Positions 38,893-48,431 of a DNA stretch of 64,000 nt are shown here, one piece after another. The position numbers were made by a program, and so were the translations under genes. Under the pieces are notes generated by a model, which searched no databases, had not been told where the DNA came from, and saw nothing but the letters and a program-made list of their open reading frames with translations. Numbering within the stretch: position 1 is the stretch's first letter; the number at the start of each line of letters is the position of its first letter. Source of the stretch: DATAUD01 sp035511075 (GTDB taxonomy: Bacteria; Verrucomicrobiota; Verrucomicrobiia; Limisphaerales; Palsa-1400); contig DATKFW010000003.1 of NCBI GenBank assembly GCA_035511075.1, forward strand, positions 1-64,000, read 5' to 3'.

Positions 38893-40344
38893 TCACGCGA
38901 TCAACTCCCGAACGACGTGCCCATAAACATCAGTAAGGCGAAAATCGCGGCCGGAATTTCGGAAGGTGAGTTTCTCGTGATCGAACCCGAGCAGTTGCAG
39001 AATGGTGGCATGCAAATCATGGACGTGCACTCTGTTTTCGACGGCGGCAAAGCCGAATTCATCCGTCGCCCCGTGGACGTAACCACCCCGCACGCCGCCG
39101 CCGGCCAGCCACATGCTGAAACCGTAATGATTATGGTCGCGTCCATTGACTTTGCCGGCATTGGAACCGGGCTTGGGCAACTCGACTGTTGGAGTCCGTC
39201 CGAATTCGCCGCCCCAGATGACCAGCGTGTCGTCGAGCATGCCGCGCTGCTTAAGGTCCTTCAGCAGGGCGCCAATGGCCTGGTCTGATTCGCGGCCGAG
39301 GTTGCCGTGATTGAGTTGTATGTCGTCATGGCTGTCCCACGGCTGCCCGGCGCCGTGCCACACCTGCACGAAACGCACGCCGCGCTCGACCAGCCGGCGG
39401 GTGATCAGTAGCTGCCGGGCCTGCGTGCCCTCGCCATACATTTTTCGGATGTGCTCAGGCTCGCCGCTGATGTCAAACGCGTCGCTGGCATCCATCTGCA
39501 TGCGATAGGCCAGCTCAAAGGATTGGATGCGCGCTTCCAACTGCGCGTCATCGCGGCGTTTTTCCAGGTGCCGCGCGTTGAGTTTTTGCAACAGGTCCAA
39601 TTGCTGGCGTTGTTCGGGCAACGACACGTAATCGTTTTTGATGTTCTGGATCAAGTCCTCGATTTTGGTGTGGGCGGTATCAATATAGGTGCCCTGATAA
39701 GCCCCAGGCAGGAAGCCCGCCTGCCAATTTTGCGATTCCTGGATCGGATAGCCCCCCGGACACATCGCGATGAATCCCGGCAGATTCTGGTTGACCGAAC
39801 CGAGACCGTAGGTCACCCACGACCCCATGCTGGGCCGGATCGAGCGGGCGTCCCCGCAATTCATCAGCATCAGGGAAGGTTCATGGTTCGGAACATCCGC
39901 CGCCATCGAGCGAATGACGCAGATGTCATCAATGCTTTCCGCGACGTGCGAGAACAATTCGCTGACCTCAATGCCGCTCTGGCCGTACTTCTTGAACTTG
40001 AAAGGCGAAGGGAAGGCCGCGCCCGTCTTGCGTTCGGTGGGCAGATTCTCCGTGGGCAGGACTTTGCCGGCATACTTCTCCAGCGCCGGCTTGGGATCAA
40101 AGGTATCGACGTGGGACGGACCCCCGTTGGCAAAAATATGAATGACCCGTTTGGCCTTGGCCGGAAATTGCGGCGCCTTGGGGAGCAGCGGGGAGATATA
40201 GCTTTCGGCGTTCGCGTTGTTCGTCCATCCCAGGGTGGAAAGAAGTTCGGCCAGACCGATCGCGCCCATCCCCATCCCGCAACGGCGCAGAAAATCGCGA
40301 CGCGTCAGCGCGAGATGCTCCGGATTGGGCGCATGGTGGCTCAT
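38893..40344 (-). CDS. DUF1501 family Tat-exported protein
   Basis: The protein has 483 residues with an N-terminal twin-arginine signal (LTRRDFLRRCGMGMGAIGL). The rest is the DUF1501 domain, an alkaline-phosphatase/sulfatase-like fold: IFANGGPSHVDTFDPKPAL, CPGGYPIQESQNWQAGF, HDDIQLNHGNLGRESDQAI, VIWGGEFGRTPTVE and NGRDHNHYGFSMWLAGGGV. DUF1501 genes almost always pair with PSCyt1/DUF1549/DUF1553 genes, as here. They are presumed to form a periplasmic complex. Confidence 0.92.
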   Translation of the reverse strand: MSHHAPNPEHLALTRRDFLRRCGMGMGAIGLAELLSTLGWTNNANAESYISPLLPKAPQFPAKAKRVIHIFANGGPSHVDTFDPKPALEKYAGKVLPTENLPTERKTGAAFPSPFKFKKYGQSGIEVSELFSHVAESIDDICVIRSMAADVPNHEPSLMLMNCGDARSIRPSMGSWVTYGLGSVNQNLPGFIAMCPGGYPIQESQNWQAGFLPGAYQGTYIDTAHTKIEDLIQNIKNDYVSLPEQRQQLDLLQKLNARHLEKRRDDAQLEARIQSFELAYRMQMDASDAFDISGEPEHIRKMYGEGTQARQLLITRRLVERGVRFVQVWHGAGQPWDSHDDIQLNHGNLGRESDQAIGALLKDLKQRGMLDDTLVIWGGEFGRTPTVELPKPGSNAGKVNGRDHNHYGFSMWLAGGGVRGGYVHGATDEFGFAAVENRVHVHDLHATILQLLGFDHEKLTFRNSGRDFRLTDVYGHVVRELIA

Positions 40345-40679
40345 TTAGTCAAGGCTTCGACGCCGGGAACGGCCATCGAATTCAAACTCCGATCGTCAAA
40401 AAAATTCATGCAACTTGGCTTGGTAATTGACTGCACGCTCTCCCCGCGCTTTTTCGTTCAATTGCCTCAAAACGACGATACCCGATTTAATCAAGAGGAT
40501 CAAGGGTTTCGTTGAGGTCGTCCGACTTGCCGATAACCCCGAAAATCACCCAAGAACCCGCAAGAAACATCCAACCGGATACAATCGCGCGATACAATGG
40601 AGCGATACGGTTCTGAACCGTTGTCGCTCAGCGAGAATTGGCCCTAATGCGAAAGTTGGGATACAACAGGATAGAATCG
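40345..40679. other. Intergenic region with short GCGATAC repeats
   Basis: There is no convincing gene. Around 40578-40612 the heptamer CGATACA/GCGATAC recurs about three times. The region lies upstream of the minus-strand DUF1501 gene, so it should hold that operon's promoter, but no clear -35/-10 pair was identified. No hairpin of note was seen. Confidence 0.4.
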
Positions 40680-41003
40680 TCACGCTACCCATTCAGTCGC
40701 TCTGTCGGGCAATCGTCTGATGTCCCTCCAGTACTCCCGGCGCACGTCCTCATCAATTTCCGTTGGCGTCGCACCGCCATATAACGCGTCGCAACCGTTG
40801 CGCTTGGGGCCGGAAATCCAGTAGTGGTCCCCGGTCTCAACGTCGTAATAATTGGCCTTGAAACCGCCGCCCTTGAGGCTTTGGAAACTTCTGCCCTGGT
40901 AATAGATTGTGCGGCCTGTTTTGGAAAACGTAACTCGACCGATGCGGGCAGGTCCCGTGAGACCGCCGCTCTTGTCTTCGAGATACATGATGCGAGTTTT
41001 CAT
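40680..41003 (-). CDS. Conserved small protein, unknown function
   Basis: The protein has 107 residues starting MKTRIMYLEDKSGGLTGPAR at ATG 41003; the frame is open further upstream but looks non-coding there. It has the pattern RIGRVTFSKTGRTIYYQG, FKANYYDVETGDHYWISGP and KRNGCDALYGG. I recall this as a widespread small bacterial family, without knowing its function. No signal peptide or membrane segment. Confidence 0.7.
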   Translation of the reverse strand: MKTRIMYLEDKSGGLTGPARIGRVTFSKTGRTIYYQGRSFQSLKGGGFKANYYDVETGDHYWISGPKRNGCDALYGGATPTEIDEDVRREYWRDIRRLPDRATEWVA

Positions 41004-41190
41004 GCGACTGGAAATTAAGCACAAAATGTCGTTGTCCGCCATAGCGTGTGAAAAACAAACGATTCTCCGCAAGCAATTCCTAAGCGACACGACTTGGCGG
41101 AGGGCGGAGCGCAGCAAGGCGCGGGGGCGCGTGGCGACCCAAGCGCCACCCAGACTTGCCGTCCCCCGCATTATGAGGCACAATTGCCGC

Positions 41191-41412
41191 ATGAAGAAAG
41201 AGTTCGCGTTTCAAATCGAACAGGATGAGGACATGCTGGTGGCTACCTGTCACGAGCCGGAAATGGCGACTCAGGGGGAAAATCTTGACGAACTCCTGAC
41301 CATGATTCGCGATCTCATCCGCTGCCGCTTTGACACGGGGGATGAGCGATTAGCGTGGCCGATCCGCCTTCACTTTCTCCACGATCCGGTATTGCCCTCT
41401 CAAGAGACGTGA
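41191..41412 (+). CDS. HicB/DUF1902-like small protein (orphan antitoxin?)
   Basis: The protein has 73 residues starting MKKEFAFQIEQDEDMLVATC at ATG 41191. The N-terminal beta hairpin and the segment CHEPEMATQGENLDELLTMI resemble HicB-type partial RNase H folds. No HicA-like toxin gene was found on either side, so it may be an orphan or act alone. Confidence 0.55.
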   Translation: MKKEFAFQIEQDEDMLVATCHEPEMATQGENLDELLTMIRDLIRCRFDTGDERLAWPIRLHFLHDPVLPSQET

Positions 41413-41500
41413 ATCTCCCCCGCGACCTTTCTGGCGACCAATTGTCCCGGACTTTGAAACGCATGGGGTAACGGTAACTTAAGGTCTTCCGTTCGAATCC

Positions 41501-41908
41501 CTATTTCGAAGGCAGCATTTCCTGTTTCAGCATCGATGCTGGAATTGCCGTGAAATGCGGATCGCGGTGTACAAGCGTTGCGCCGCGCACTGAAGCCGTC
41601 GCGGCAATCAAAGTGTCCATTGCGGATGCACGGGCCGTTGCGCTTATTCTCAAACGCACCGCCTCGCTTCGGATGGCCTCGTCCACACTTACAACTTCAC
41701 TCAACAACGCTCGATAGCGGTGGAGTTCCGCGGCGCGTGTCGCAACCTCAATCCCAAGTTGGTGCAAACGCAGATCAAACTCGAACAGCGCCAGGATGGA
41801 AGTTCCCGCCATGACCGCCGTATCTTCAAAAAGGGCCTGAACGCCAGTCGCTCCCGGTTCGGCCAGATAGTGAGCCAACAATGCCGAAGTATCCAGCAAG
41901 TGGGTCAT
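41501..41908 (-). CDS. PIN-domain ribonuclease toxin (VapC-like)
   Basis: The protein has 135 residues from ATG 41908, which overlaps the upstream antitoxin stop (ATGA); an ATG six bases earlier (41914) is also possible. The PIN acidic residues are visible: Asp in HLLDTSALLAHY, Glu/Asp in ALFEFDLRL, and Asp in SAMDTLIAATA and LVHRDPHF. VapC toxins cleave RNA and are neutralised by the adjacent antitoxin. Confidence 0.85.
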   Translation of the reverse strand: MTHLLDTSALLAHYLAEPGATGVQALFEDTAVMAGTSILALFEFDLRLHQLGIEVATRAAELHRYRALLSEVVSVDEAIRSEAVRLRISATARASAMDTLIAATASVRGATLVHRDPHFTAIPASMLKQEMLPSK

Positions 41909-42156
41909 TGCCATTCATCGGCTTGGTCGAGTTTCTCATCCTCCTCACGCTCTCGAATCAAATCGCCGACGGGGTCAGCTCCCGGCTTTAGCCAGCGTCG
42001 GCCAGCGCCCATCAGCGCGCGGGCCAGTTCGCCCCGGCTAGGCAATGCCGGTTCCACTTCAATCGTCGTTTCCAGTTGGTGGACGCAGTCAAAGAACTTC
42101 CGGCGCTCCCGTGGGGCCAATGCTTTCACCTGCTCCAATACTTCATCCGCACTCAT
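41905..42156 (-). CDS. VapB-like antitoxin
   Basis: The protein has 83 residues from ATG 42156 (MSADEVLEQVKALAPRERRK) and a charged C-terminal tail ending EREEDEKLDQADEWQ. The ATGA overlap with the PIN toxin is typical of toxin-antitoxin operons. The N-terminal family was not identified with certainty; position and size support the antitoxin call. Confidence 0.7.
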   Translation of the reverse strand: MSADEVLEQVKALAPRERRKFFDCVHQLETTIEVEPALPSRGELARALMGAGRRWLKPGADPVGDLIREREEDEKLDQADEWQ

Positions 42157-42502
42157 CGGGCCCAAGATACCACGGATAGGGCACTTAGAGCAAGTTTGCC
42201 TTTTGGTTTTCAGGCGGTCAACAACCGCGCCGGAACCGACCATAATGAACACTGTCTTGGATGACACATACTCCGCCTTGGACTGGCGGCAAAAACTGCT
42301 CGCTGGCGTGCTCGCTGGCGGAGTGTCTGAGAATTGCCTTGCGGGCAGATGAGCAACGAGCGACGGGGCAGCGAACACTTTCCTTTCGAGGTCTTTTCGC
42401 AAGAGTGACGGTTTCTTGCAATTCATCCGCACTTTAAAGCAAAAACGTTTGTGGCAATTCGCCGCGACGATTATTCTCCGCGGCAGAAGGGCACATGTCA
42501 CG
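42157..42502. other. Intergenic region between TA module and hydrolase
   Basis: No ORF here has coding character. It separates the divergently transcribed vapB-like gene and the SGNH hydrolase gene and must contain both promoters, but no strong -35/-10 pair was seen. GCTCGCTGGC occurs twice around 42299-42318. Confidence 0.35.
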
Positions 42503-43735
42503 ATGACGCATAGCGCAAAATTGCTGTTTCTGGCGGCGCTTACTGTCGTTCCCTCCATCACCGCCTTCGGCGGCCTGGGCAAACTCGGGGCCATGGGCGA
42601 CAGCCTGACCGATGAGTATTGGGACAGCGGCGTCGCCACTTACGCCTCAAACTGGGTTTCGATCCTGGTGCAATTTCGCGGAATCGACATGGGACCAACG
42701 GCGGCCCAGGCGGGAACCAATTCCTGGGGCACGCCCCGCAATCAGGGCTACGAATTCAATTGGGCCCTCAGTGGCGCGACCTCCGCCGACCTCCTCGCTG
42801 AAGGACAGGACACCGGATTGGCAGCGCAAGCCAGTTCTGACGGAGTCTCCAACGCGGTCCTGGACATTGGCGCCAACGACTTCAATCCAGCCGAATCCGA
42901 CGCCTACGAGGAAATGTACTTCGGCGAATTGACGCCTTCGGGAATCCAATCCTATGTCAGCCAGACCGTGTCCAACATCGAGACGGCTCTGGTCACGGTC
43001 CAGGCGGCCGGCATCTTGGTAGTCTTGGGGACCATTCCTGACCCTGGAATAACCCCGGCTGTTGACGAGTATTTTCCAAGCGCGATAAACCGCCAAATCG
43101 TTTCCGACGCCATCCAAAACGCCAACAGCGGATTGAAAAATCTGGCCCAAAAATATCAAGTGCCCCTGATGGATTGGTATGGCTTGCAGAGCGCCGTTTT
43201 TGGGTCCAACGAGAACCTTCGCTCGACTTTCCTTGTGGGAAATGTGGCGATCAATCTGCGTGGCAGCGATCCCGGGCCGCCCCACTGGGCGCCGACAAAC
43301 GCCTATGTCTCCGACGGATTCCACCCCAACACGGTGTTCCAGGAACTCCTGGCCAACCTGGTTCTCCAAGCCTTCGACAGCAGCCGTAATGACAACGTAC
43401 CCCTCTTTTCCGAGCAGGAGATTCTCAACCAGGCCTCAATTCCCTACGGAGGTTCCGATACCTTGCAATCGGAGATTGGCCCTTATTCTAATTTCATCCT
43501 TCTGCCGATTCTACCCGAGTTTACCGGCATTCACTTGACCGGCACAAACGTTGTGCTCAGCTTTTCAACGGTCTCCAATCAGTCTTATATTATCGAGGAC
43601 CGCGACGATTTGCTGGCCGGTGCCTGGACGACATTGACAAATAACATCGCCGGCACGGGCGGAGTGATTACAGCGAGCGACTCGCCCCCCGCAAGTCTGC
43701 CGGAGCGCTTTTACCGGGTCCGCCAACTGCCGTGA
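42503..43735 (+). CDS. Secreted SGNH/GDSL-type hydrolase
   Basis: The protein has 410 residues from ATG 42503 with a signal peptide (LLFLAALTVVPSITAFGG). The GDSL block reads GAMGDSLTDEYWDS with the nucleophilic Ser, block III is IGANDF, and block V is DGFHPN with the catalytic Asp and His. It is an esterase/lipase of the SGNH superfamily, probably acting on carbohydrate esters outside the cell. The last ~80 residues form an Ig-like C-terminal domain (VVLSFSTVSNQSYIIEDRDD) ending in a FYRVRQLP motif similar to other secreted proteins in this window. Confidence 0.88.
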   Translation: MTHSAKLLFLAALTVVPSITAFGGLGKLGAMGDSLTDEYWDSGVATYASNWVSILVQFRGIDMGPTAAQAGTNSWGTPRNQGYEFNWALSGATSADLLAEGQDTGLAAQASSDGVSNAVLDIGANDFNPAESDAYEEMYFGELTPSGIQSYVSQTVSNIETALVTVQAAGILVVLGTIPDPGITPAVDEYFPSAINRQIVSDAIQNANSGLKNLAQKYQVPLMDWYGLQSAVFGSNENLRSTFLVGNVAINLRGSDPGPPHWAPTNAYVSDGFHPNTVFQELLANLVLQAFDSSRNDNVPLFSEQEILNQASIPYGGSDTLQSEIGPYSNFILLPILPEFTGIHLTGTNVVLSFSTVSNQSYIIEDRDDLLAGAWTTLTNNIAGTGGVITASDSPPASLPERFYRVRQLP

Positions 43736-43784
43736 ACAGGCGGACCTTAACTGAGCGTCGGACTGTCAGTGCTGCTGCGCCGGG

Positions 43785-46346
43785 CTAACGAGTTTTTGCC
43801 GGGCTATGAAACGCGCTGCCTGCCCGGTAGAGCTTCATCTCCGATTGAAGCGCGTCGGCCAGCATGGCGTTGGATTGGGCCTCGGCAAGGCGCAAGGCGC
43901 GTTGCGCCGTTTCCACAGCATCGGAAAACCGCCCCGCTTCGGCCAGGGCGGCGGCGAGAGTGTGGAGAACGACCGGGTTTTCTCCGCGTGTCAGCGCTTC
44001 GGCCTGTTGGGCCAGTTCCACCGCCTTGTTGCCGTTGCGCAGTGACGCCTCCGGGCACGTGGCCAGAAGCCACGCCAGATTATTTTGGACTGACGGGTCG
44101 GCTGGTTGAATTTGCAGCGCCGTTTGGTAATGGGTGATTGCCTCGCCCACATTCCCCTTTTTCAGAAAGGCGTTGCCAAGGTTGTTTTGTGCTTTCGCGT
44201 CGTCCGGTTTGAGTTGCAGCGCTGTTTGGAACTGGGCAATTGCCTCGTCCACCTTCCCCGTTTGCAATAGAACATTGCCCAGGTTGACGTGGGCATCCAC
44301 GTAGCCGGGGTTGATTTCCACCGTCCTTCGAAAATGGGCGATCGCCTCGTCCATGTGTCCCGTCTGCCCAAGAATGTTGCCCAAGTAGAAGTGCGCCTCG
44401 GCATCGTCTGGTTCGATTTCCAGGGCCTTTCGGAAATGAACCAGCGCTTCGAGCACCCTTCCCTTTTCCAGCAAAGCGACCCCGAGGTTGACGTGGGCCT
44501 TTGCGTACTCGGGGTTGATTTGCAAGGCCCGTTGGAAATGGATAATCGCTTCGTCCACTTTTCCCGTTTGCAGAAGCGCTGTGCCGAGATTGTTGTGGGC
44601 ATCCGCATAGTTGGGCTCGATTCGCAGGGCCTCCTGGTACTGGATGATTGCCTCGTCGATTCTCCCCTTGTCGAAAAGAGCGACGCCCAGGTTGTAATGC
44701 GCATCCGGATAATTTGGTTTGAGCCGCAATGCCTTTTGGTAATAACTGATCGCTTCATCCACCCTGCCCTTTTGCAGCAAAGCCACCCCGAGACCGCTCC
44801 AGGCATCCGCATAGCCGGGATTGCTTTCCAGCACCCTTTGGAATTGGACGATCGCCTCGTCCACTTTTCCCGCCTGCAGCAGTGCGAGGCCGAGATTATC
44901 CTGGCCATCCACAAAGCCGGGCTTGATTTCCACCGCCTTTTGAAATTGACCAATCGCCCCGTCGAGTCGCCCCTGTTGGAGATATTTCAGGCCAAGGTAA
45001 TTATGAGCCATCCAGCTATCGGGATTGCGGCGAAAGGTCGTTTGCCAAAGCGTTTCAGGGTTTGCGTACATCCCGCATTGTTTCCACGTCAACGTTCCCA
45101 GAACCACGAACAGCGCGCCGCATAGTATCGGTTCCACCAATGCTTTGCCCTTCGGAAAAAACCTTGGCAATGCCATGATTCCCGCCGCAGCCAGTGTCAG
45201 AGGTCCCAGACTGGCAAGATACTGGAAGTGATCCGCCACCAGCGAATAACGGAATGGATAAACATTGAAAAAGCCCAGGGCCGGAAACAGCGTCCCGATA
45301 TAGAAGAGCATCGCCGCCAGCGCCCCGCGCCACCGCCGCCACACCAGCAAGCCCGCCAACAGTAACACCGCCGCCGGGAACAGGTATTGCCACCACACCG
45401 CCTCGCTGACATTCCATCTGGGATAGTGAAAGATCAAATCCACCGGCCAGATAAGTTTGCCCAGGTAAAACCAAATGTCCCTCCCTGCTATGAGAAGCCG
45501 TTCGATGATGGAAAAATCAAACTCGGCGCCTTCGGCGTGAAGGAGTTTCCGCTCCACCCACGCGGTCAGCAACCCGGCCCCCGTCCCAGCGATGAAGAAC
45601 GGAATCAGCGGCAGTACGTCCCGTCTCCAGGACAACCTCCCCCGTTGCCACCAGAAAACCACCAGCAACGCCCCGGGCAGAGAGGCTACGACGGTTTTCG
45701 ACATCAACCCCAGTACGAAGAGTCCCAAAGCAACGGCGTAATTCCTTCCGCTCCGGCTTCGATCAAATCCCAGATAAGCCAGCGCCGCGCCCAGGTAGAA
45801 CAAGCCGGACATCGTGTTCTTCAGTTCGGAAACCCAGGCCACGGATTCCACTTCGACCGGATGTAAAGCAAAAAGTGTCGCCGCCAGCCAGGCCCCTGGT
45901 ATTTTCAGTTCCCGCAAAACTTTGACGAGCAACAACGCCAGGAAAACATGCAGCAGAACGTTGATCAAATGATAACCCAGCGGCGAATCGCCCCACAGTG
46001 TGTGCTCCACCCAAAAGACACTATGCACCAACGGATAGTACTGCTGGGTGGCCCCGAGTTGCGTCCAAATACGCGTCAGACCGTCGAGCGAGCGGAGTTC
46101 CGGCCGGGTGACATGCGCGTCATCGTCCCAGATGAAACCCGCCTTCCAGACCGGTTGATAGGCAATGAATGTGACGACCAACAGGAGGAACCCAAACAGC
46201 CAATCCCTACGCCACCGGGATGGCAGAAAACCCAGAACGCCGTAGCAGTCTTTAGGCGTCTGGCCACGACTCATGTCTGGCTTTCCGGCAGACGAAGCAG
46301 GAGGTTCGGCCCCATGGCCGGCTGGTCGCTTATTCTGCCGCCGCAT
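43785..46346 (-). CDS. TMTC-like membrane protein with ~11 TPR repeats
   Basis: The protein has about 853 residues from ATG 46346; GTG 46427 and ATG 46274 are alternatives. The first half has about ten membrane helices with FIWDDDAHVTRP and LFALHPVEVESVAWVSELKN, as in TMTC/O-mannosyltransferase-type proteins. The second half has about eleven 34-residue TPRs with repeated NLGVALL..G..DEAI..YQ.AL...P pattern. The repeats are so similar that the DNA shows a 102-bp periodicity. Glycosylation of proteins is possible but not demonstrated. The stop lies near the convergent hydrolase gene. Confidence 0.85.
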   Translation of the reverse strand: MRRQNKRPAGHGAEPPASSAGKPDMSRGQTPKDCYGVLGFLPSRWRRDWLFGFLLLVVTFIAYQPVWKAGFIWDDDAHVTRPELRSLDGLTRIWTQLGATQQYYPLVHSVFWVEHTLWGDSPLGYHLINVLLHVFLALLLVKVLRELKIPGAWLAATLFALHPVEVESVAWVSELKNTMSGLFYLGAALAYLGFDRSRSGRNYAVALGLFVLGLMSKTVVASLPGALLVVFWWQRGRLSWRRDVLPLIPFFIAGTGAGLLTAWVERKLLHAEGAEFDFSIIERLLIAGRDIWFYLGKLIWPVDLIFHYPRWNVSEAVWWQYLFPAAVLLLAGLLVWRRWRGALAAMLFYIGTLFPALGFFNVYPFRYSLVADHFQYLASLGPLTLAAAGIMALPRFFPKGKALVEPILCGALFVVLGTLTWKQCGMYANPETLWQTTFRRNPDSWMAHNYLGLKYLQQGRLDGAIGQFQKAVEIKPGFVDGQDNLGLALLQAGKVDEAIVQFQRVLESNPGYADAWSGLGVALLQKGRVDEAISYYQKALRLKPNYPDAHYNLGVALFDKGRIDEAIIQYQEALRIEPNYADAHNNLGTALLQTGKVDEAIIHFQRALQINPEYAKAHVNLGVALLEKGRVLEALVHFRKALEIEPDDAEAHFYLGNILGQTGHMDEAIAHFRRTVEINPGYVDAHVNLGNVLLQTGKVDEAIAQFQTALQLKPDDAKAQNNLGNAFLKKGNVGEAITHYQTALQIQPADPSVQNNLAWLLATCPEASLRNGNKAVELAQQAEALTRGENPVVLHTLAAALAEAGRFSDAVETAQRALRLAEAQSNAMLADALQSEMKLYRAGSAFHSPAKTR

Positions 46347-46460
46347 GACTGTCCAGATGCTACGTCCTTCTCCAAATCCGATCAAACGCCAAATCGCATT
46401 GCGCAGCGGCCACGATCCGTGCTTCACGTCAACAATCCGATCAGCCCGGCCGCCACTTTT

Positions 46461-46488
46461 TAATTCCTAATTCCTAATTCTTAATTCA
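46461..46488. repeat. Heptanucleotide tandem repeat
   Basis: There are four 7-base copies: TAATTCC, TAATTCC, TAATTCT and TAATTCA. They lie just upstream of the tRNA-Leu gene. Such AT-rich microsatellites may vary between strains; a regulatory role is unknown. Confidence 0.75.
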
Positions 46489-46501
46489 TATTTCCCCCCG
46501 C

Positions 46502-46585
46502 GCGCGAGTGGTGGAATGGCAGACACGCCAGACTTAGGATCTGGTCCCGTAAGGGGTGGAGGTTCAAGTCCTCTCTCGCGCACCA
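46502..46585 (+). tRNA. tRNA-Leu (anticodon TAG)
   Basis: The acceptor stem GCGCGAG pairs perfectly with CTCGCGC, followed by A and an encoded CCA. The anticodon loop reads ACTTAGGA with anticodon TAG. A long variable arm (about 13 bases, CCCG-TAA-GGGG-type) is typical of tRNA-Leu. The T-loop is GTTCAAGTC. Unlike the tRNA-Arg in this window, CCA is encoded. Confidence 0.95.
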
Positions 46586-46693
46586 TTCTTAAGAGGGAGA
46601 ACGACGCGAGCGGACCCTACAGGCCTTCGGCAAACGGTTCGGCGCCCTGGAAGCCGCAGGCGACCCGCGCCCGCCAGGCTGGCGTTGTGAAGT

Positions 46694-46891
46694 CTATTGC
46701 TTCGACAAAACGGCGACTACGTCCACCAGCGCCCCTTGCACGCGATGCTCTTTGCCGTCCAAGGTGCCGATAACGGTCAGGAATGTTCCGCCCTTTTGAG
46801 GCATCCCGTCAATGTGGACCCAGGCCACGGCTTCGGGGCTGATAAACTCCGAAACACCCTCTTTTCCGCTCTTGAACTCGATGAATCTCAT
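46694..46891 (-). CDS. Small hypothetical protein
   Basis: The protein has 65 residues from ATG 46891 (MRFIEFKSGKEGVSEFISPE). It is compact and probably beta-rich, with no signal peptide. Family and function are unknown. Codon use is compatible with coding, but support is modest because of its size. Confidence 0.5.
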   Translation of the reverse strand: MRFIEFKSGKEGVSEFISPEAVAWVHIDGMPQKGGTFLTVIGTLDGKEHRVQGALVDVVAVLSKQ

Positions 46892-46983
46892 ACCGCCAGC
46901 ATCCGTGCTGTCACCGCAAATCGTCAAGCCCGATAATGTCCGTCACAACTATTGTTGACTGCTCTTGAATCTTTCTTGCTCGG

Positions 46984-48393
46984 TTAGCGTACGGTTCCTC
47001 CGGTTCCTCCCGTGAGCGCACCTGATGGAATCTCAATGATCGCGGGATGATCCGAGAGCCTAAGTGGAACCGAAGCAACGTCGCTCAGAGTTCGCACCGC
47101 CGCCGTTCCAACAGTCGGGTCGTAAACACGCACGGTCGCGAAACTGGCGCCAAGATTCACCGTGATATTGGCCGAGCCGATCGCTTTTTCACCCCACACC
47201 GCCAGTTCAAACGCGCCATTGCTCTTTTGCAGGAGCAGATCATGGACCGTGGCCGGCTCGTCTGGAACAGAATACGCCAGCGCCCCGGGCGTCGATGAAC
47301 TCTTGTCAGCCAGAATGGTTGTCAGATTGTGGAGGCAGGTCGCCGAGCGTTTGGCCGCGTAATCGGTATGGAACAGCCCCCATGCACCCTGGCCGGGATC
47401 ATCGCGCAGCATGTAAATGAAGGTGTAACTCCAGCCCCGCTTGAACGCCGCAAGATACAGGTCCAGAAAAACCTTGGCCTGTTGGTCCTCGGAAATCGAG
47501 TTGCTCCCTTCGGTTGTCCACCCCGTTTCGGTCGTGACCCTGGGCAACGTCGCCAGCTCCCCGTCGGAATAACCCTTGTAACCCGGAGACCACCACGTGT
47601 GGCCGTACTCAACGTGCAGCCCATCCCAGCGCCCATTCAACGCGGGGTCCTCGGCGCCCCACGCATTATTGTCGCAAACACTGGATAGATGATCGCAAAC
47701 GTAATTATGCGTGTTGGCGTAGTCGCCAAAGACCGTGCCGTCCGGCATCAACGCGCCGGCGCCGGCAGGAATCGCCAGAAACTGGAGACCGCAATTATTC
47801 GGCTCCGCTCCGCCGGCCTCACTGGACGCAAAAACAGGAATGCCCGCCAGCCTGGGATCGCACTTCACAGCCCGGTACAAATCTCTCTGAAACCTGGCCA
47901 CCGGCAGGAAGTTTGTGCGCGACGACGTTGCGCCGTCATACGTGACATGAAAATTGTTAGGCTCGTTGGGCCCTTCGACGGCGAGCAACGCCCCGGCCGC
48001 CGCCAACGCGTCATAAGCGGCCAGCGATTTGGCGATGTTTCCGTCCATCGGCAACAAACAGACCCTCGCGCCCGATGCGTTATGGACGTAAATCCAGCCC
48101 TGGATGGTTGCAGCCCTGGTGGACCCATCGTCACGTAGGTTGCGGATGCCGGCATAACTCAGGCACGCGGCGACATTCGTCGGATTGTCGATGCCTTGGG
48201 CGATATGCGTGCAAACGCCGATGGAATTGAGGAAATCCACCGCCCGGACGGCGGTTGTTTGCGCCCGGGCGTTAATTCCCTGGAGACACACCAGCGCGGC
48301 CATCGCCGCAGGCAGGACAATTACGTGCCCGATTCGGGGCCATCCCCCAATCCGGCGCCGGCAAAAAACGACCAAAAACGGTTTCGCACACAT
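46984..48393 (-). CDS. Secreted glycoside-hydrolase-like protein
   Basis: The protein has 469 residues from ATG 48393 with a long basic signal peptide ending INARAQT. The body resembles a GH TIM barrel: FLNSIGVCTHIAQG, VEGPNEPNNFHVTYDG with a probable acid/base Glu, and RVTTETGWTTEGSN with a probable nucleophile Glu, as in clan GH-A enzymes. The C-terminal ~80 residues are a beta domain (FELAVWGEKAIGSANITVNLG). The substrate is unknown. Transcription diverges from the kinase gene next to it. Confidence 0.72.
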   Translation of the reverse strand: MCAKPFLVVFCRRRIGGWPRIGHVIVLPAAMAALVCLQGINARAQTTAVRAVDFLNSIGVCTHIAQGIDNPTNVAACLSYAGIRNLRDDGSTRAATIQGWIYVHNASGARVCLLPMDGNIAKSLAAYDALAAAGALLAVEGPNEPNNFHVTYDGATSSRTNFLPVARFQRDLYRAVKCDPRLAGIPVFASSEAGGAEPNNCGLQFLAIPAGAGALMPDGTVFGDYANTHNYVCDHLSSVCDNNAWGAEDPALNGRWDGLHVEYGHTWWSPGYKGYSDGELATLPRVTTETGWTTEGSNSISEDQQAKVFLDLYLAAFKRGWSYTFIYMLRDDPGQGAWGLFHTDYAAKRSATCLHNLTTILADKSSSTPGALAYSVPDEPATVHDLLLQKSNGAFELAVWGEKAIGSANITVNLGASFATVRVYDPTVGTAAVRTLSDVASVPLRLSDHPAIIEIPSGALTGGTGGTVR

Positions 48394-48431
48394 GAAATTT
48401 CGAGTAAAGTCACCATAGGATGAACAGGAAG

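Noticed and set aside
41485..41510. tRNA T-loop-like segment GTTCGAATCC near 41491
   Set aside because: No matching D-arm, anticodon arm or acceptor stem could be found around it, so it is at best a fragment.
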